A program made the position numbers and the translations under genes. From positions 4,811,035 through 4,875,034 of the forward strand of contig NW_002060946.1 in assembly GCF_000150275.1 (NCBI RefSeq): a DNA stretch of 64,000 nt, given 5' to 3'. This stretch comes from Trichoplax adhaerens (taxonomy: Eukaryota; Placozoa; Uniplacotomia; Trichoplacea; Trichoplacidae). The notes under the pieces were generated by a model. The model was not told the origin of the DNA. It worked only from the letters and a program-made list of their open reading frames with translations, and ran no database searches. Below, in pieces: positions 35,971 to 50,900 of the stretch. The first letter of the stretch is position 1. Each line of letters begins with the position of its first letter.

Positions 35971-38900
35971 TTAAATCGGCTGCAAGACCGTATAATCCTC
36001 CGATTTTGTGCCTATACGTTGCAATCGATTATGTTCCTATAGCAATAATAAAAACAGTCAGAAAATCGTAACTTGATTTACTTATGATAAGGAAAACAAG
36101 CTATCTTAATAATTATAATCTTTAAGTAAAGTAAATAATATTACTCTTTCTTTATTATCAATAATATTCTATGTTGTAAATCAGTAACCTGGTTCATCAA
36201 ACTTTAAAAATTTCAAGTTACGTCTCAATTTCGAAAAATATAATTTATGTACCGTACTACTAATAAAATACATGCTTATAACTACATTTAGCTTAAGATA
36301 TTTACCCTCTCTTCCTCTACTAGAAGATGTTTGTCTTCCTCTGCTCGAAGTCTATGATGATGTAACAGTTTTTGGCTTTCATTTCTTGCATGGAAATGCT
36401 ATTGAAAGCAGCAATTGCACGATTTATTAATACGCTTAAAGTCATATAACTATTATTTACACTTAATCAAGCCAATTCCTTCATGTATAATTTCCTTGTA
36501 TTTTTCCGGAATGATTAGCTATCAAATACTACACTAGTTAAATCTTTACGATATATTCTACTGAATTATACAGCGATATACAGTAGTTTATAATACCTTA
36601 TCGCGTTCACTTGCTTGCTTTCTTATTTGATGTTCTAGCTCTAGTTCCATCTTGCGCATTGCAGCCGCTGCGCGCTACATACAAACGATAGCGATTAATT
36701 ATGTCAAAATTATCATGGTCATATAGCGTAAGAGTAAATTACAAATTCGAACGAGATATAGCTATTGACACATAGAACTCAGATCATCATCGAAATATTA
36801 TGCATGTTGATACTTAAGTTAACTTAAGCTCGGTTCTATCGATCAATATCACTCGATTAAAATATCATACCCTTAATTTAGCTTCGTTATCTTCTTTTAA
36901 CAATATTAGATCTTTCATTAACTTGTTCTGAATTTGCTCCTGCTTTCGATACATACTACCGTGTTCCCTGACCTTTGTATACAAATTATATTCTGCAGCT
37001 TCCTCTTTAGTGACAATCCTCTGCAATGGCGAACAATTCATTAATTAAACAAAGCTGAAATATTATAATTCCTATTGCAAAATTCCGTTATATTTTTCCT
37101 TATAAATTTATTGGCTTGGCATTAATAATTCTACCTTCAATTGCTTTACAGCATCTTCATGCCGTCGTCTAGTACTATTGTAATTCCTCTCTTTCAACCT
37201 TTTTTGCCAATCATCTAGTTTTACTTGACTTCTCTGCTTTTTTCCACGAATTTGCATTTCTAAGACAGCGTTTCTTCGAGCCTCCACTTGCTAATTTTTG
37301 GATTAAAACAATAACAAATATTCGCAAATAGTTAGATTCTTTAATTGCTTTACACGGTTGTATGGTATAGTTATGCCGCCAGAAATCAAAAGTTAATAAA
37401 AATTATTACCTCGACTTTATCGATCATTTGTTGCCTTTTGGCTTCTCTAACTAAATATTCTGCGTTTTCTTGAGCCCTTCGTTGCGCTTGTGAATTACGT
37501 TGCAAGTTAGTACGAATATCAGTCATTGCTCTTCCTTCTGTTCTCCATAAATAGTAGACCGGTATAGCAAAGCAAAGAAAGCAATTGATCAGCAATGACT
37601 GAAAAAATAATTACTGATATACTAATGAGTGAAGGCTGACATACCATCGCGACTCTTCTCCGATAGAGACTCCTTCGCATTTCGAAGTTCGTTACTAAAC
37701 CTTCTTTTATTAAAGTAGTACTGATTGGATACACTTTCCATAGTACTATAAATCAAAAAGATATCATTATAAATTCACTAATTAGTTAAGTAAGCTGTAG
37801 TAACACTCTACAGCCATCTTGATTTCTTTAATTATTTATTACTAGATAAATAATCTTATTCGTCTGATAATCTTTGTTTCAAGAAACTTAGTACAGGGGA
37901 CTAAAAGAAAACTTACGTATTAAACTACGCAATTCAAAATTAACGAATAATGGTATCCGAACAAGTGCATACAGTTAATTTAACTTACTTTAGATTTTTT
38001 TCAACTTCAACATCTTTATCTAAGCTATCCTATAATCAAAAATTTCATTCCCAAATTATTTGAATAAGAAATAAAAAGCGCTATAATTGACTTTACATTA
38101 TTAAAAAGGCTAACAGCACAAAGCAAAAGTCGCTAAGATTAAAATAACGTACGCGAAGTTTCGATGATATAAGTTGCTTATGAACTCTAAAATAATGGCG
38201 ATAAATTAGATGACATCAATACAGAACGTAGTAGCTAATAAAATTAAAGAAAGATTAAAATTACTCTTGATCTTCCAAGATCTTCTTTCTACTTGCTTGT
38301 AGTTCCATATTGGTCGATAAAGATAAATCTGCGAGCTCTTGTTTTAGTTTAAATTGCTCTTCCTGTCATAATATGAATATTCGATCCAGATTAATTAATA
38401 ATCTGCTGTCTGAAGGTACTAATATTATCAAAGATAGCCGCCATTGCTTCACCTCGTTATGTTTAAATTTTTGCTGAAAGTCTGATGATAAATGTTCTAG
38501 CTCTTGCTCTTTCAATGCTAACTTAGCGGCTACTGCTTCGTACTTCCTTTTTAGCTCGTTTCTGTAATAATTTCATAATTATTATTATAAATGCTAACAC
38601 AAAAACTAAAGCAATAGGCACATCAATTATTAATCGCATTTATTATATCATATATATTCTAGATTCCATATCAAGAGCAAAAATATATTAAAAAACGTAA
38701 AACTTACGATACTAATGTGTGCTTTCTTCCAGCGTCTTTAATTTTTTGAGAGAAGTTTATCCGATCGTTAATGGAAAATTTAGTATCCTATTAAATTAAA
38801 TTAAAAAGTACAAAAGTGATTAGATTAAAATATGAATAAGTCACTGAAATCAATATTAATTACCAATTTTTATTATTGTAAAGAATATAATACCTCGATC

Positions 38901-39984
38901 TTTAATCGATCATGCTGTCTTTTAGTACTAACTATTCGTTCATCATTTTCTCGAATCATTTGCTCTTCCGCTCGATCTTTCTTGCTAATTGCTATTAATA
39001 AATTGAAGCAAATCAGATGTTATCTCACTAACTAATCCAATCTCTGAAATAAGAATTTAATCATTCCACTTGAACACGAGAACGAACTATAAATAAATAA
39101 GATTTTTAACAGTCTCAAAAATATATTTTGTATCATTCACTAGCATAATTATTTTTCCCTAAAAGTTATACTTTCAAGATAATAAAGCATATGAAATTTA
39201 ATCTTACTGACATCATATTCATCCATAATATATAGGATATTTCTACGATACAGTGATTTACATACACTTTTCAATAACTCTCATCGTTCTTCGCAATGTC
39301 TGTTGTGATTTGATGATATCTCCTTCAGCACGTTTTAATTCACGCTCTTCTTGTTTATGCTTCCACATATGATCTTCGATAGCTTTCATATGTTGTCCAA
39401 ACTGCTGTTCATGATCCGTCATTTGTTGACTCAAGCTGACAACATCTTTAGCACGCTTAGGATAATTTACATCATGGTGTACAATTTTCTTCTTGATCGT
39501 TTTAATATAACGCTCCGAATCTAGATATCCTAGAGGGCCGCCCTTCCTTTCTTGTTGTTGATCACTATTAAGATCGTGCAATATAGCATCGCAAAAATTG
39601 AAACGTTAACTACATTAAATTGTTCTGACGGCCGTACTATAGATACGGATATTACCAAGTCAAGTAAGAAAATAAATGAAGATAAAATTATTTCACATAA
39701 AGTATTTACTACCCTATTTTACTAGTTTAAGTTAGCATCACCACTGTGATTGCGCTATAATATTTTAATTGTTAATTGTCCTAACCACTGTACCCAGTAT
39801 CATAGGTGTAAACGTACCGAATAAAGTTGGGAAAATCATGTATTTCTTCTTCTTTGCTCTTTTTCTCCTTGGGAGGATCTTTTCTATACTTTGATACAAT
39901 TTCAGGCAATTCTTCAACGTTAATAATTTCTAAATTTTTATACCGCTGATGTAAAAGCGGCTCACGACCGAACGTCAACACCAT
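35971..39984 (-). CDS. Fourteen-exon coiled-coil protein, ciliary/axonemal-like, unassigned
   Basis: Exons in order: 39984-39818, 39564-39266, 38991-38894, 38787-38708, 38561-38453, 38362-38265, 38024-37989, 37745-37645, 37537-37410, 37290-37135, 37020-36871, 36674-36597, about 36338-36306 and 36036-35971, giving about 532 aa. It starts MVLTFGREPLLHQRYKNLE. A short globular N-terminus is followed by near-continuous charged helices (HMKAIEDHMWKHKQEERELK; KRKYEAVAAKLALKEQELEH; VEARRNAVLEMQIRGKKQR; AAAMRKMELELEHQIRKQA). The C-terminus reads EHNRLQRIGTKSEDYTVLQP. This long, basic/acidic single-helix style is common among axonemal doublet-associated proteins, so a ciliary role is a guess. All junctions keep phase except the acceptor before exon 13, which is uncertain (36351 or about 36338). 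Confidence 0.75.
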
Positions 39985-42900
39985 GATTATATTATGAAAT
40001 TTAAGATATGATCGTATCGGTGGTAGAATATTGTTGATGTTTAAGCCTTTAAAATAGTGATCTTAATTGAAACATGTAGTCGATCCTGAGACAATTCGGC
40101 ATCCAACACAAGGTAATATTGCAGAGTATTCCCAGGTCTAATTTAATGGTATCAATACGAACAAGATCGCTATATTGCAGTTAAATAAACTCGTGGAATG
40201 TTATTGCTGATCAAGCCCTCTATAGTCTAATTACTATTAGTAGAGTAATCCTGAATTAACTGATACAAAAAATAAGCTCTATGTCAAGAACTGAGATGTA
40301 TATCGTATAGCCTTAGATGCTGGAGTTGCTATGGAAACGCTCGTAATACAACGCAGAATTGTTATTATACAGCAACTTTAATCAAAATAGCCTAACAGCA
40401 ATTGTATGGTTGATAGGCATAGTCAGAGTGAACATATAGGGAATCCTATAGGAGCAACGAGCTCGATATGTTAAATATATAAGATCTCTGGCTATCGATA
40501 GTACCACATAAATCCTCTGCCTGCTTTCCCTATAAAATCTGAACGCTAAAATACTTTAGGTTCGATCCACGATTTCCTAAAGACTCATACATATAGTTTT
40601 GGATAGAGATAGTGCTCACTAAAGTGGCACTATACAAGAACAAATAATTAAATTAGTATTGGTTAATTATGAATCATTTTAAGAATGTTTTAGTTATATT
40701 ATGTACTATAAAAGCTAATGTACTGTTTCGATATCATAACGTTATAATGAAAAATCGCTTACTTTAATTAAAAAGACAAAAAGGACTTGATAAAGCCCTT
40801 TAACATCTGTAATACCTCCACACTGAGATCTCATCCAATATTGGAAAGTTTATTCATGTATTGGTAGTAGCCTTTATTAATTACATAATAAGAGAGCGGA
40901 TATAGCGTATTCCGGTCAGTAAAAATAGTAAGAAACAATAAATATCGTCACTGTATACTACTCCTTTTGACCGATGCTAGTTTCTCATTCCAGAAAATGA
41001 GACCCAATGACTACTATTTACAAAAGTGGCTTTAGTAATACGAGTAAAGACATACCATCATCGTGCTTTTCATGATTAGATGATTACTTAAGTAAAAAGG
41101 TGTAAGTTGTTTAGTTGTTTAGTTGTTTAAAAGACAACAATGTTAATTGTTATAGACCATACGGTAAAAAAGTTAATTATGTATAACAGGTGAAATGAAC
41201 TATCGATATCTTATCCTAAATATAACGCTATTCAACACTCTATCAGCAATTAGTCAGCTATTTGGCAATATCTGATGTAAGATTAATATATATATCATGC
41301 ACGATAATTGTATAATTGTTAATGTAGCAGCAGGATTTTGGTTTAAATTAATACATCTCTAAACTATCTCTTCACTTTCATTGAGCAAACTATGATTTAT
41401 TTATAAATCAGCCAATTTTATCTCTATCTCGCACTGTGCCACAATAGACAGCAATAAGACAAATCGCTGTCACAAATTTTAAAGATGTTATGAAATAAAA
41501 CATGGCATAAACGATTACATCAGATATAATTATGTAATTAGATCTAGTAATTAATCTTGATTGGGATATGTCATGGACTACTAGAACAGACCATGGTCAA
41601 TTTTTAGTTGTCCTTGGATATGCCCATACCTCTCATTTCAACCAATTATCAAGAAATATATTCCAGTTTCTGGGTACCACAGAACATATTTTTATTCTAC
41701 GTGCCTCGATTTACATTCAGTATCATATATTTTACGATGGCTCTCTATTTAATTGTGCATTCTATTCAATCGAAGATCATTATTCACATGCAATTAAACG
41801 GTAAACATTATTTTTCATTGCACGATTCTGGTACAAAATTATGATTTGTTATAAGTATGCCCTTCACCTGTTCCATAGTTAATACAATATATTAATTATC
41901 TACCGCAAATGCGTTTTATGCTTGAATAATTTTGTAAAGAAAGAATTTAACGCCATTCAATATTCAGTGCTGATAAAGGCAAATAGGTTACGTAAATACT
42001 AGGGCGTTTTATTAAAAGGGTTTAAATTAAAGGGTGCCTTATCGTCTCTGAGAAGATAAACCTGGTTTTACTTACATTGTCAGCGGAAATGTACTCCCTG
42101 AAAGCTGAAGAATATAAATTAGAATCTTAAAATGAGTGAGTGCGGCTTATGGAGACGATATTATCGTTCATGACTAGAATTATAAAAAAAGTAAAGTAGT
42201 TAATGGTACTTTCACGATTTGATTTCATAACATTCACTTTGAAATGCGATATACGGTAGCTATCAATTCTTCAAATAATATCTTTTATCATTTTATTATG
42301 CACCTAATTTAAAATTTTATGGTCTGTATGATGTGCGTATATCTTGCAATTCTATGGAGCTGTAGGCTAAATAAGATGTATTGGTATTTATTGAGAATTA
42401 GGCCTATAGTGAAAGTTACCAATATTATCTCACGTAATAAATGCTTCTAATTTCCAAAATGATCATTGATAACGATATTCATGATTTTAAATTACGTGAT
42501 TTTTAGTCGTTTGGAAGTGAATATTCTTTATTTAGCTTATTGCAGTGTAGCAATGAGGTTAATACGATAAATGATAAGATTGAATACTCCTGTATAGTAA
42601 TCAACGATCATATTGCTATATAGATTTTATACTTGTTGGTATAGTATCAGTTACGATACTAGCCAATTGTTTTGAAGCCTCCCTAATAATTAGTTAGTGA
42701 TGTAATCATGATTATATGACATAGCAGCAAGCTAACACAGCATCCGCAGCGTATTTTTATTATGCTAAAAATATGCGGTATAGCATACATGACTTAAAAG
42801 TAATGATTAATGTACGCTGTAAGAATTATAAATTTGATAGGATAATACAGTAACTTAATATACGCTATAATACCCTTTAATTTCGACTATCAAAATGTCG

Positions 42901-43251
42901 ATATCTGTCCCATTTCACATCGCCTAGAATACTATAGATGTAAACTCAAACCGCTTGAAAGCCAATTAGAAGCTGGGTACAATTAGGTTGGTGTAAACAG
43001 TTCAGCCGTAAATAGTCTGTTCTTTCCATAAAATTTTATTAATTGCCAAAATACTTTTTATTTAATGCTCATATATTTCACATCACATCGTTAGAACGCA
43101 TAGTTCTATCGAATATTGCATCTAATGCGATACAAAGGTATAACATGTGCATAGCTATTTCACCGGTATTTAGGTGTGATTTCTAAAATATAACTGCATC
43201 TTACTCTATCAATATAAATCACTTTTTTCTTTACGTGATCAAGAAATTTAT
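39985..43251. other. Intergenic, no supported gene
   Basis: AT-rich sequence upstream of the coiled-coil gene and downstream of the carboxypeptidase gene. It holds a small GTTTAGTT repeat near 41108-41130. The overlapping frames at 41568-41844 have no motif. Confidence 0.45.
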
Positions 43252-44909
43252 TTAAAACCACCAAGCCGGTTGAGTTGGTGCCTGAGTTGGGGGATCAGTT
43301 GGTTGTGGGCCACCACTACCAGGAGTCATAGTAAAATCGACACGGCTAACACCGCTAGAAGAAACAGTTACAGATTTGGTGGTAGAGGAGAAACCAGAAG
43401 CAGAGGCAGTAACGGAGTAAGTACCAGGTAGAAGAAGACGCCAGTATTCTCCATCAGTGGTAGATTTGATTACTTTACCACGGCCCTATTATGTATAATT
43501 ATTATTGCATATGGATATCAGTTTTGATTGATGTAATTAATGTATACCATGAATTATCACTTGTGAGAACACTAATATTGTAAACATGATCAGTGCTAAA
43601 GCCATCAATAAAAATAAAAAATAATTTTACGTGTTGTAATTAGTAATTAGAATCCTAACCTGGACAGAAATAGAAGCACCAGAGACTCTGCTACCTTGAT
43701 TATCAGTAACGATACCTTTGATACCTTGGTGAACTTGTTCCATATAAGTCAATAAAGCGTTCTTGTTATCTTGCCAGAAGCCAGATAGTTGACTGCCTAC
43801 TGGATATTTCGTGCAGCTAAGTTCCAAAGTAATTTCGAAGCAATTGCTCTGTTGGTAGTTGTAATCTTGCATACCACCTATTTGAGAAGGAAATAACAAG
43901 TTTACATCCCAGAACTTAGGTTATTATAGCGTATATGTCGGTATAACTTGTTAGCAAGTTATATTACATTTAACTACAGTATTTATCATGGCATATAAGT
44001 GTTACATCCAAAAGAAACCTTTCTAAATCATTCATAAATTAGTAACAGATAAATACACTTAGAATTATCATATCGTTAAATTCATGAGAAATTACCAGTC
44101 AAAGGATACCAGTCGGCACCATTGGTGATACCGTCTTGGAAAGATTCGGAAGATCCAGGGCATCGACGACCCTTGGACATAGAAGCGTGAGCAAAAGAGT
44201 AGGCTTTAGATAAGTCCTTGAAAATGTCGTCGTCAGATGTAGGACTGTAGACAGCAGAATGTTGAAGATTGTCATCATATGGATAGTTAGCAACCAAGGC
44301 ACCACCGTGAAGATTGGCGGAGATTACAAATGGATAGCTTGCAATCCAGTTAATGACAGCAGTTGTTTCGACTTCAGCAGCACGAGGTTGGATTAAACCT
44401 CGGACATAGTTGGTAGAGACAGGGAAATTACGATTTAAATCGATACCACGAGCATTATAACGGCCAGTGACGCCAGATGAATCGCCTTCTTGAGCTCTTT
44501 CCCAACCATCGGGATTCATGGTGGGCATGATATGTAAGCGAGTAGAATCTACAAGATTCTTAACACGAGTATCACTAGGATAGTTGGTACAGATGTATTC
44601 GATCAAAAACAACAACAATTCACGTCCAGTAACTTCATTGCCGTGCATGTTGCCAACATATTTAAGTTCTGGTTCAAGAGACTCATGTTGTCCTGGATTG
44701 TCAGAAATTTCCATAACGTATAATTTTCTACCTTCAACGGATGTACCGATATCGTACAATCTCATGATAGAGGGGCAACGGTTGGCTTGATTTTGCATAA
44801 AAGATCGCAATTGAGTATAGCTATGATGGGAATAGCTGGTAGGATCGACATCTGCGATGGTCGTTCCAGCAATTGCCAGTGTTAGGAGCAAGGTAGTAAG
44901 AAATGCCAT
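43252..44909 (-). CDS. Secreted M14 metallocarboxypeptidase (N/E subfamily, CPD/CPM-like)
   Basis: Zinc carboxypeptidase predicted to trim C-terminal (probably basic) residues in the secretory path or outside the cell. Three exons: 44909-44096, 43877-43660 and 43485-43252, 421 aa. Residues 1-19 form a clear signal peptide. Zinc ligands are in MHGNE (His89, Glu92) and NLHGG (His201). Substrate-site residues are in GIDLNRNFP (Asn159, Arg160), and the catalytic Glu290 is in FEITLELSC. A transthyretin-like domain follows (GIKGIVTDNQGSRVSGASI ... PGTYSVTASASGF), and the protein ends in a Pro/Thr/Gln-rich tail with no membrane anchor. The catalytic domain plus one transthyretin domain matches CPE/CPN/CPM rather than multi-domain CPD. 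The stop overlaps an AATAAA. The TATA-like TTTTTATAAC sits about 70 nt upstream of the ATG when read on the plus strand (44970-44979). Confidence 0.93.
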
Positions 44910-47900
44910 TATCGCAACGAAGATAGACTTGGTGATGCAAGAATAACAACGTACAATAAACTATGCGTTATTTTTATAACTTCGGCGTAACCTTGCTCGA
45001 ATAACGGAGTCAATTGCTGTCATTGATGACAATGTCAAGATTGACTGTTGTAATCCATTAATAATGTAAATAAATAACTAATCCTTCAACAAATAACATA
45101 GCTTACCGTAAGTATTTAGATACTCTATCGTGAGGATGACACACAATTTTTCAGAATTACAGATTATGTGGATAAAGCAGATGAAAATTCCATGAATTTA
45201 TATCACTGATAGATGAATACAAACCTTAGATAAATGTGTTCATAAAGCCTTTCATATTACCTTAAGCTAGTATGTTCCGTTCATTTTTACAATATAAAAA
45301 TAAAACTGCCGCCGGTAATTAAGAAATTGAATAGAATATTAGTGCACTACGGTAAAAAATTAATGAAGATAAAGGGTGATAGATTAAATCGCTTATCACG
45401 AGACCAATAGTATTGTAAAATAGAATGTTTATTTAGCTATCGAACTGGAGGAGAGTCATTAATAAGATTAGCGACGCCTAATTTGATCACAAAAAAATGG
45501 GATATAAAATTTGCATATTACTATTTAATGAGATCCGTAATTGAATACTATATCATTGTGGCTATTTATTCAAACAAAATTGAGCCCTAGGTGATTTATG
45601 GTCTATGTTGTTTTAACCCATTATCGTGCCAATCCCTTAAATTTAATTCCTGAAAATTGGTATAAAGGACACTTTCAGCATGCTTGTTTTTACTGTAGAA
45701 ATATCCATCAATATATATTAACCTGTTACCTTCATGCTATTAGGGTAAGAGAAAACAAGTAAATTAAAGAGAAGATAAATTTAAACATTGTACAGTAATT
45801 GTAGAGGCGTCATTTCAGTCAACTTAAATAAGATCATAACTATCGAATATTATCATCAAGTAATAGTGATTTAATCGCCGCAATAAACCGAAAAGAATAT
45901 GGTAAGCCATGCAATACGATATTAATAAACACCTCTATTTCAACAATGTTTTCTTAACGGTTTGAGGATATGCACAATAAATTAATAAAATGCTTGTTCA
46001 CGTGCTGTACAAAAATCATTGCTATTCCAATCTTCACTAAAAATGTGACTTTTCAATTCTCATAATCTACGAAATTATGGTCTAAAAATTGTGACGAAAT
46101 TAATACTATCAATGTACAGATACGGAACAGCTTCAGCAATTTTATGTACTACTATTATGTATTATATTCAACGCTAAATATCTATAATTTTACTCTACTT
46201 TTTAATCAAATTTATTGAAATGATTACTAAGACATTGTTGATCTGGACATTGTACTCATGAATATGTACGATTTCGTTTCATTTTACCGATAACTAGCCT
46301 TTAACTTATAGCTTTAATTCAGGTTATGTCATAATAAATATTTTTCAACAGTACATCAAATCATTAATATTCATGTGATTACTATTGCGATTACATCCAC
46401 CATAGGTTCTAAACTCGCTGACAATTTGATATGTAAATCAATTTCCATTATACTTTTATTAGTATATGAATATTTGTATACATGCCATTTACCGTAAATT
46501 GCTTATTAACGACTGTTGAGCATATATTAACATCAAATAGGATTATTTCGTTGTAAGTACCCTATTAAGACTAGTGAGTATATTATCGAGGCACCTTCTA
46601 TCAATATTCATCCGCTTGATGCATGGTAGCTAATCACTACAATTGATTTATTTGTGCTGCGAGATTCCAAGCTGCATCTTGATTATGTGTAATTAGCCTG
46701 ATTAGTAGGATTTAACTGCCCCATAAGCGAACGTTTCTTTGCTGTATAAATTATTCAAGTAAGCTATACATTGCACACTTATCTATGATATCCATATTGC
46801 AGGTCGAGCATTAATCCAGGGCTACTTAACTGCTTAAATTGTAACATTATCTATGATACCATTCATGTCTTCCCGCGTTCCATAGTTAATATCCCGCCCA
46901 GCCTTCCTTGAAACGAGCAGCGCGGGGGGTATTTTATTTATACTACTGTTAGATGACTCTGATTATGGGTTGATTTCAATAGGTCAGTATAAGATTCTTA
47001 CAGTATTTGTTACCTCAAGATTTCTTCACGTAAAACGAATAGCTCTAAGGTAGTCATTTCTGCAGAGTACTGATTATTAAAATAGTATTCGTTATATTGC
47101 TAATGGTGGCTACTGGGCCCTTTCAATTTTGATTTCATGTAATATTCTGATGAAAATTGAATAAACGTAGAATCTTTATAGAGTTTTCTACACAGCCATT
47201 TTGATTATTACATTTTCTTATAACGGTTGCTATCGATAGAGCAAGCTATGCTTGCATACTCAAGCGATCCTTAGACACATTATAATGATTGGAATAGAAT
47301 TGACCACAGTACTAAGGACATTGTACAGCACTGTAGTCTGTAGATATCTTACAGTACCTGCTAATCTTAACTTGGTATGTCCATCACCGTACATTAGTTA
47401 TCATAATGTGCTTTGGACCATTAACTAATCTTAATAAAGCACTTCATCCGTGAATGCATTATTGAAAAGTGGTATTCTACTAGCATAGCTGTGAATATAG
47501 TAGTGCCTGGCTATTACCGGGATATAAATAATGTCGAATGGTAATACTATCTGTTAATTAACAAATAAGTACATTATCGTAAACCGTCAGCAAAGCGACG
47601 TGAATTTGTACTAGTGATTTTTTTAACATGTAACAACTGATCTACTTTTGGAAACGCCGGATGAATTACCGTGAAACATGTCGATAATTCTTAGTTTTAT
47701 AGCCCAAATTTCTCTTACTAACCTCTATCTACACTTATATCAAAGAATGGCTATTTATTTTACATCATATCAGAAAGAATAATGCATGGAAAAATTCAGA
47801 TCCCGAATAAAGGATAAATAAGATTAAGGAAGGGAGATATTTGCTATTTTATAATAAGATTATATTGAAAGGCAAGAACTGAATGTGTAATAAAACCCAT

Positions 47901-50900
47901 ATCTGTATCATAATTATATGCTACATCCTGTATGCACGCAAAAAAAAACAGTAAGAGTAGAGGTGTAAGCTAAGATAGGTATGAGCATTTAACAATACAT
48001 TTATGGCACACTTAATAAGGTTGATATTGGAATTAATATAGAGCCTATAATCTTAATGATTAGATTTAAAAATAATGATTTGATTAATAAGTATTCGAAT
48101 GGTTAATACTGTAGTGCTATGTGGGCAAAGGCCGTTTGTGCATAAGTGCTAATTGAATTAGTATATTTTTTATTGTTCTAATATTGATAGTAGAAAAGAT
48201 CTGTAACAAACCTCATTCCATCCAAATTGAAAATATACGAGATTTCAAATAAATTGACACACTAAATAGAAGGAGATGAAGTTAATTTAACTAACAAGAA
48301 AGTGTACTGTACATCTCACTAGGTCAAAAATTAAAAATATACTTAGGATAAAATTTCTAGCTAAACTATTGGAGATTGGATAAATTTATAAATTTAAGTA
48401 GATAATCTGTAGGATCCGAATACAAAACTGACAAAAATAATCTAGATACAAAATTAGCTTCAATCAATTTTCAATTTTTAAGCCAAAATATAGAGATATT
48501 AGTTATTTCCAGACGCAAAGGTTGCTGATAGTAGTATCTACTCATAACTTCTGCTGTAATTCTTTTTGAAGTATATTAATATCTTAAGTTGTAGTACCGA
48601 GCAACCGTAATAGCATAATTTTCAATTCTTTCAATTCTTGACTTTTAGGTTGTAATTTATTGCTAAAGCTTTGAGAGATCATAATAGACTTTTTACCTTT
48701 CAGACCACTCTAACTACTTAATTTAAATATACGGCATAGAATACTTGCAATTATATTGTTAACTTCAATAGGAAGGATAAAATCAGTAGCTCTATATAAG
48801 TAAGACTATAGGCTAAGATTTTACATAAACCATTTTAACATTCATTAAGCTACGTAAAATTTAGAAATTCTGAAGTTTCTAACTGAACTTAGAGGTTTAA
48901 AGCTAGTATTTCCTCTGAAGGTATACTAATACGATATTGTAGTTATAATAATGTCGTCTTGAGTTTATTAAGTGATAATTTATTACCAGTATTTGCATCT
49001 CATTTGAGTTTATCCCGGACTTTTAGTGACTGAACTTGATGTTTACTTGAGATTACTAAATTACGATCCATGCCGTTTCTGCTTCAATACATTACTTGAT
49101 TTAAACCTCAAGCATTCAAAAATCTTTCGTTGTGGTTTATACTACATTATGAGGTGATTTACTTGCCCTATAATTATTGTTAATGTACTGGTGCGAATAT
49201 ACGCAGATGGATATTGTCTAATCAAATGAATGATAATTAATTTCCGTAGGAATTAATATTATCTCTAAGAATCAGTATTTTCCTACTCCTATACAGTGTA
49301 TTAAGATTGTACTGTGATTCTAATATATTTACTGTATAATATAGTCGTTCTGCGTCCGTTGTTCTTAAATATGGATATTATTTACAGTCTTCTTACACTA
49401 GTTACAAATATAGCTTGTCATGTTCAGTTATTTATAGCACTGCCATCCTGACTATTTTAAAACCCTTATGGCATGTATCGTATTTAATTCTACAATCCTT
49501 CTGTATGCGTTCTACTAAAAAGCTGTAAGTACTACGAATTTCTGCCTTCGATTTTGTTAATTGTAACAGTTGTAGTACTTGTACCTGATTTATTATTTTA
49601 TAATAACTTCTTTGCTGCTTTGCAGTAATTCCCACATTCTACGCAAATTATAAACTCCAGTAAAGTATCCCGTCTCTACCAAGATAATTATATAATACTC
49701 TGAAATGGCAATATGTCCACTTTTACTAACCCATTCAACCTTCCATCATATTCTGGACTTTGTTTTAGGCAGTTAATATATAATCCGTCATATCTCTGTA
49801 TTATGTTGAATAGTATGGGCGGTAAACAAATCGGGTTATTTTATCCCTTCATTAGTACTTAACTATAGATTCAAAAAGTAGGACTAAACTTGGAATATAT
49901 TTTTGTAAGTTCCATAACCAGTATAAAATACACGCTTAACTGTGATATTGGTTCATCATCTACCAAAATCATCCAGTTAACAACCTGACGAGCAATTCCC
50001 GAATTGACAGTTAAAGACACACTCAAGTATATTTTTTATTAATTACTTTTAGAGAGAAGTCATAAAATTTACACAAATATACTACTCACTAAGAATATAC
50101 TAAGAGGAGGCTACAGCTTCAATTTTAATGGCTAAAAATATTTGTTGGTAATAATTTACACTTTTGTTTCATCGAAGTGATGTATACCTTGAAGAGATTG
50201 TAATTAGTCGTCTACCTACCATAACTCAATCAATGAAACTATTATTTACGGGTTTACTGCTAGACAGTAGGGTAGTTACTCGTAAAAATCAAACAGGAGA
50301 CACTTTCGGCCCGATCTTTAAAAGATAGGCAGGAAGTCTTAACGTTATTCAACTAAAATAACCTTTTATGGATTTATCAGGCTTTATATCATGTTTCAGT
50401 TTTCTTCCGGTAGTTTTAATATACTATAGTACAATCATATTTTAATTGGTTAATTTTGGTAGAGGTAAAGATAGTTCTTATATTGTTTTAACCCAGTATA
50501 AGGCAAGAGGTATTTGCTGTTTTAAGCTATGAAGTTGGTGTTACATTAAACTATGGACTGTTCTGCATCCTTTGATATACAGTATCTTACCTAAGCTGGG
50601 GCTATGGTATAAGACAGTACTATAATTCGCAAGAGTGGTCATAGTATTTATAATGACTGCTGACTTAGTTAATGTTGTATACATATACTCATTATCCTCT
50701 TAAAGTTCAGAGATTTACATGGTAAGAGTGATGTGAAATATCTTGGAAATGGAATTACAATCAAACCGTCATGGAAGTTATTTACCAGTAATTATGATAC
50801 GATAAATTAGTAAAATAATAGAACAACCTTATTATTTCCCTTTACGAGTCTTAAAGCACTATTTATTTAATTGGATTGGTAACTATGTACTGTAGGATTA

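Noticed and set aside
40540-40600. TTCGATCC T-loop-like word suggesting a tRNA
   Set aside because: No matching acceptor stem, D-arm or anticodon arm could be laid out around it.
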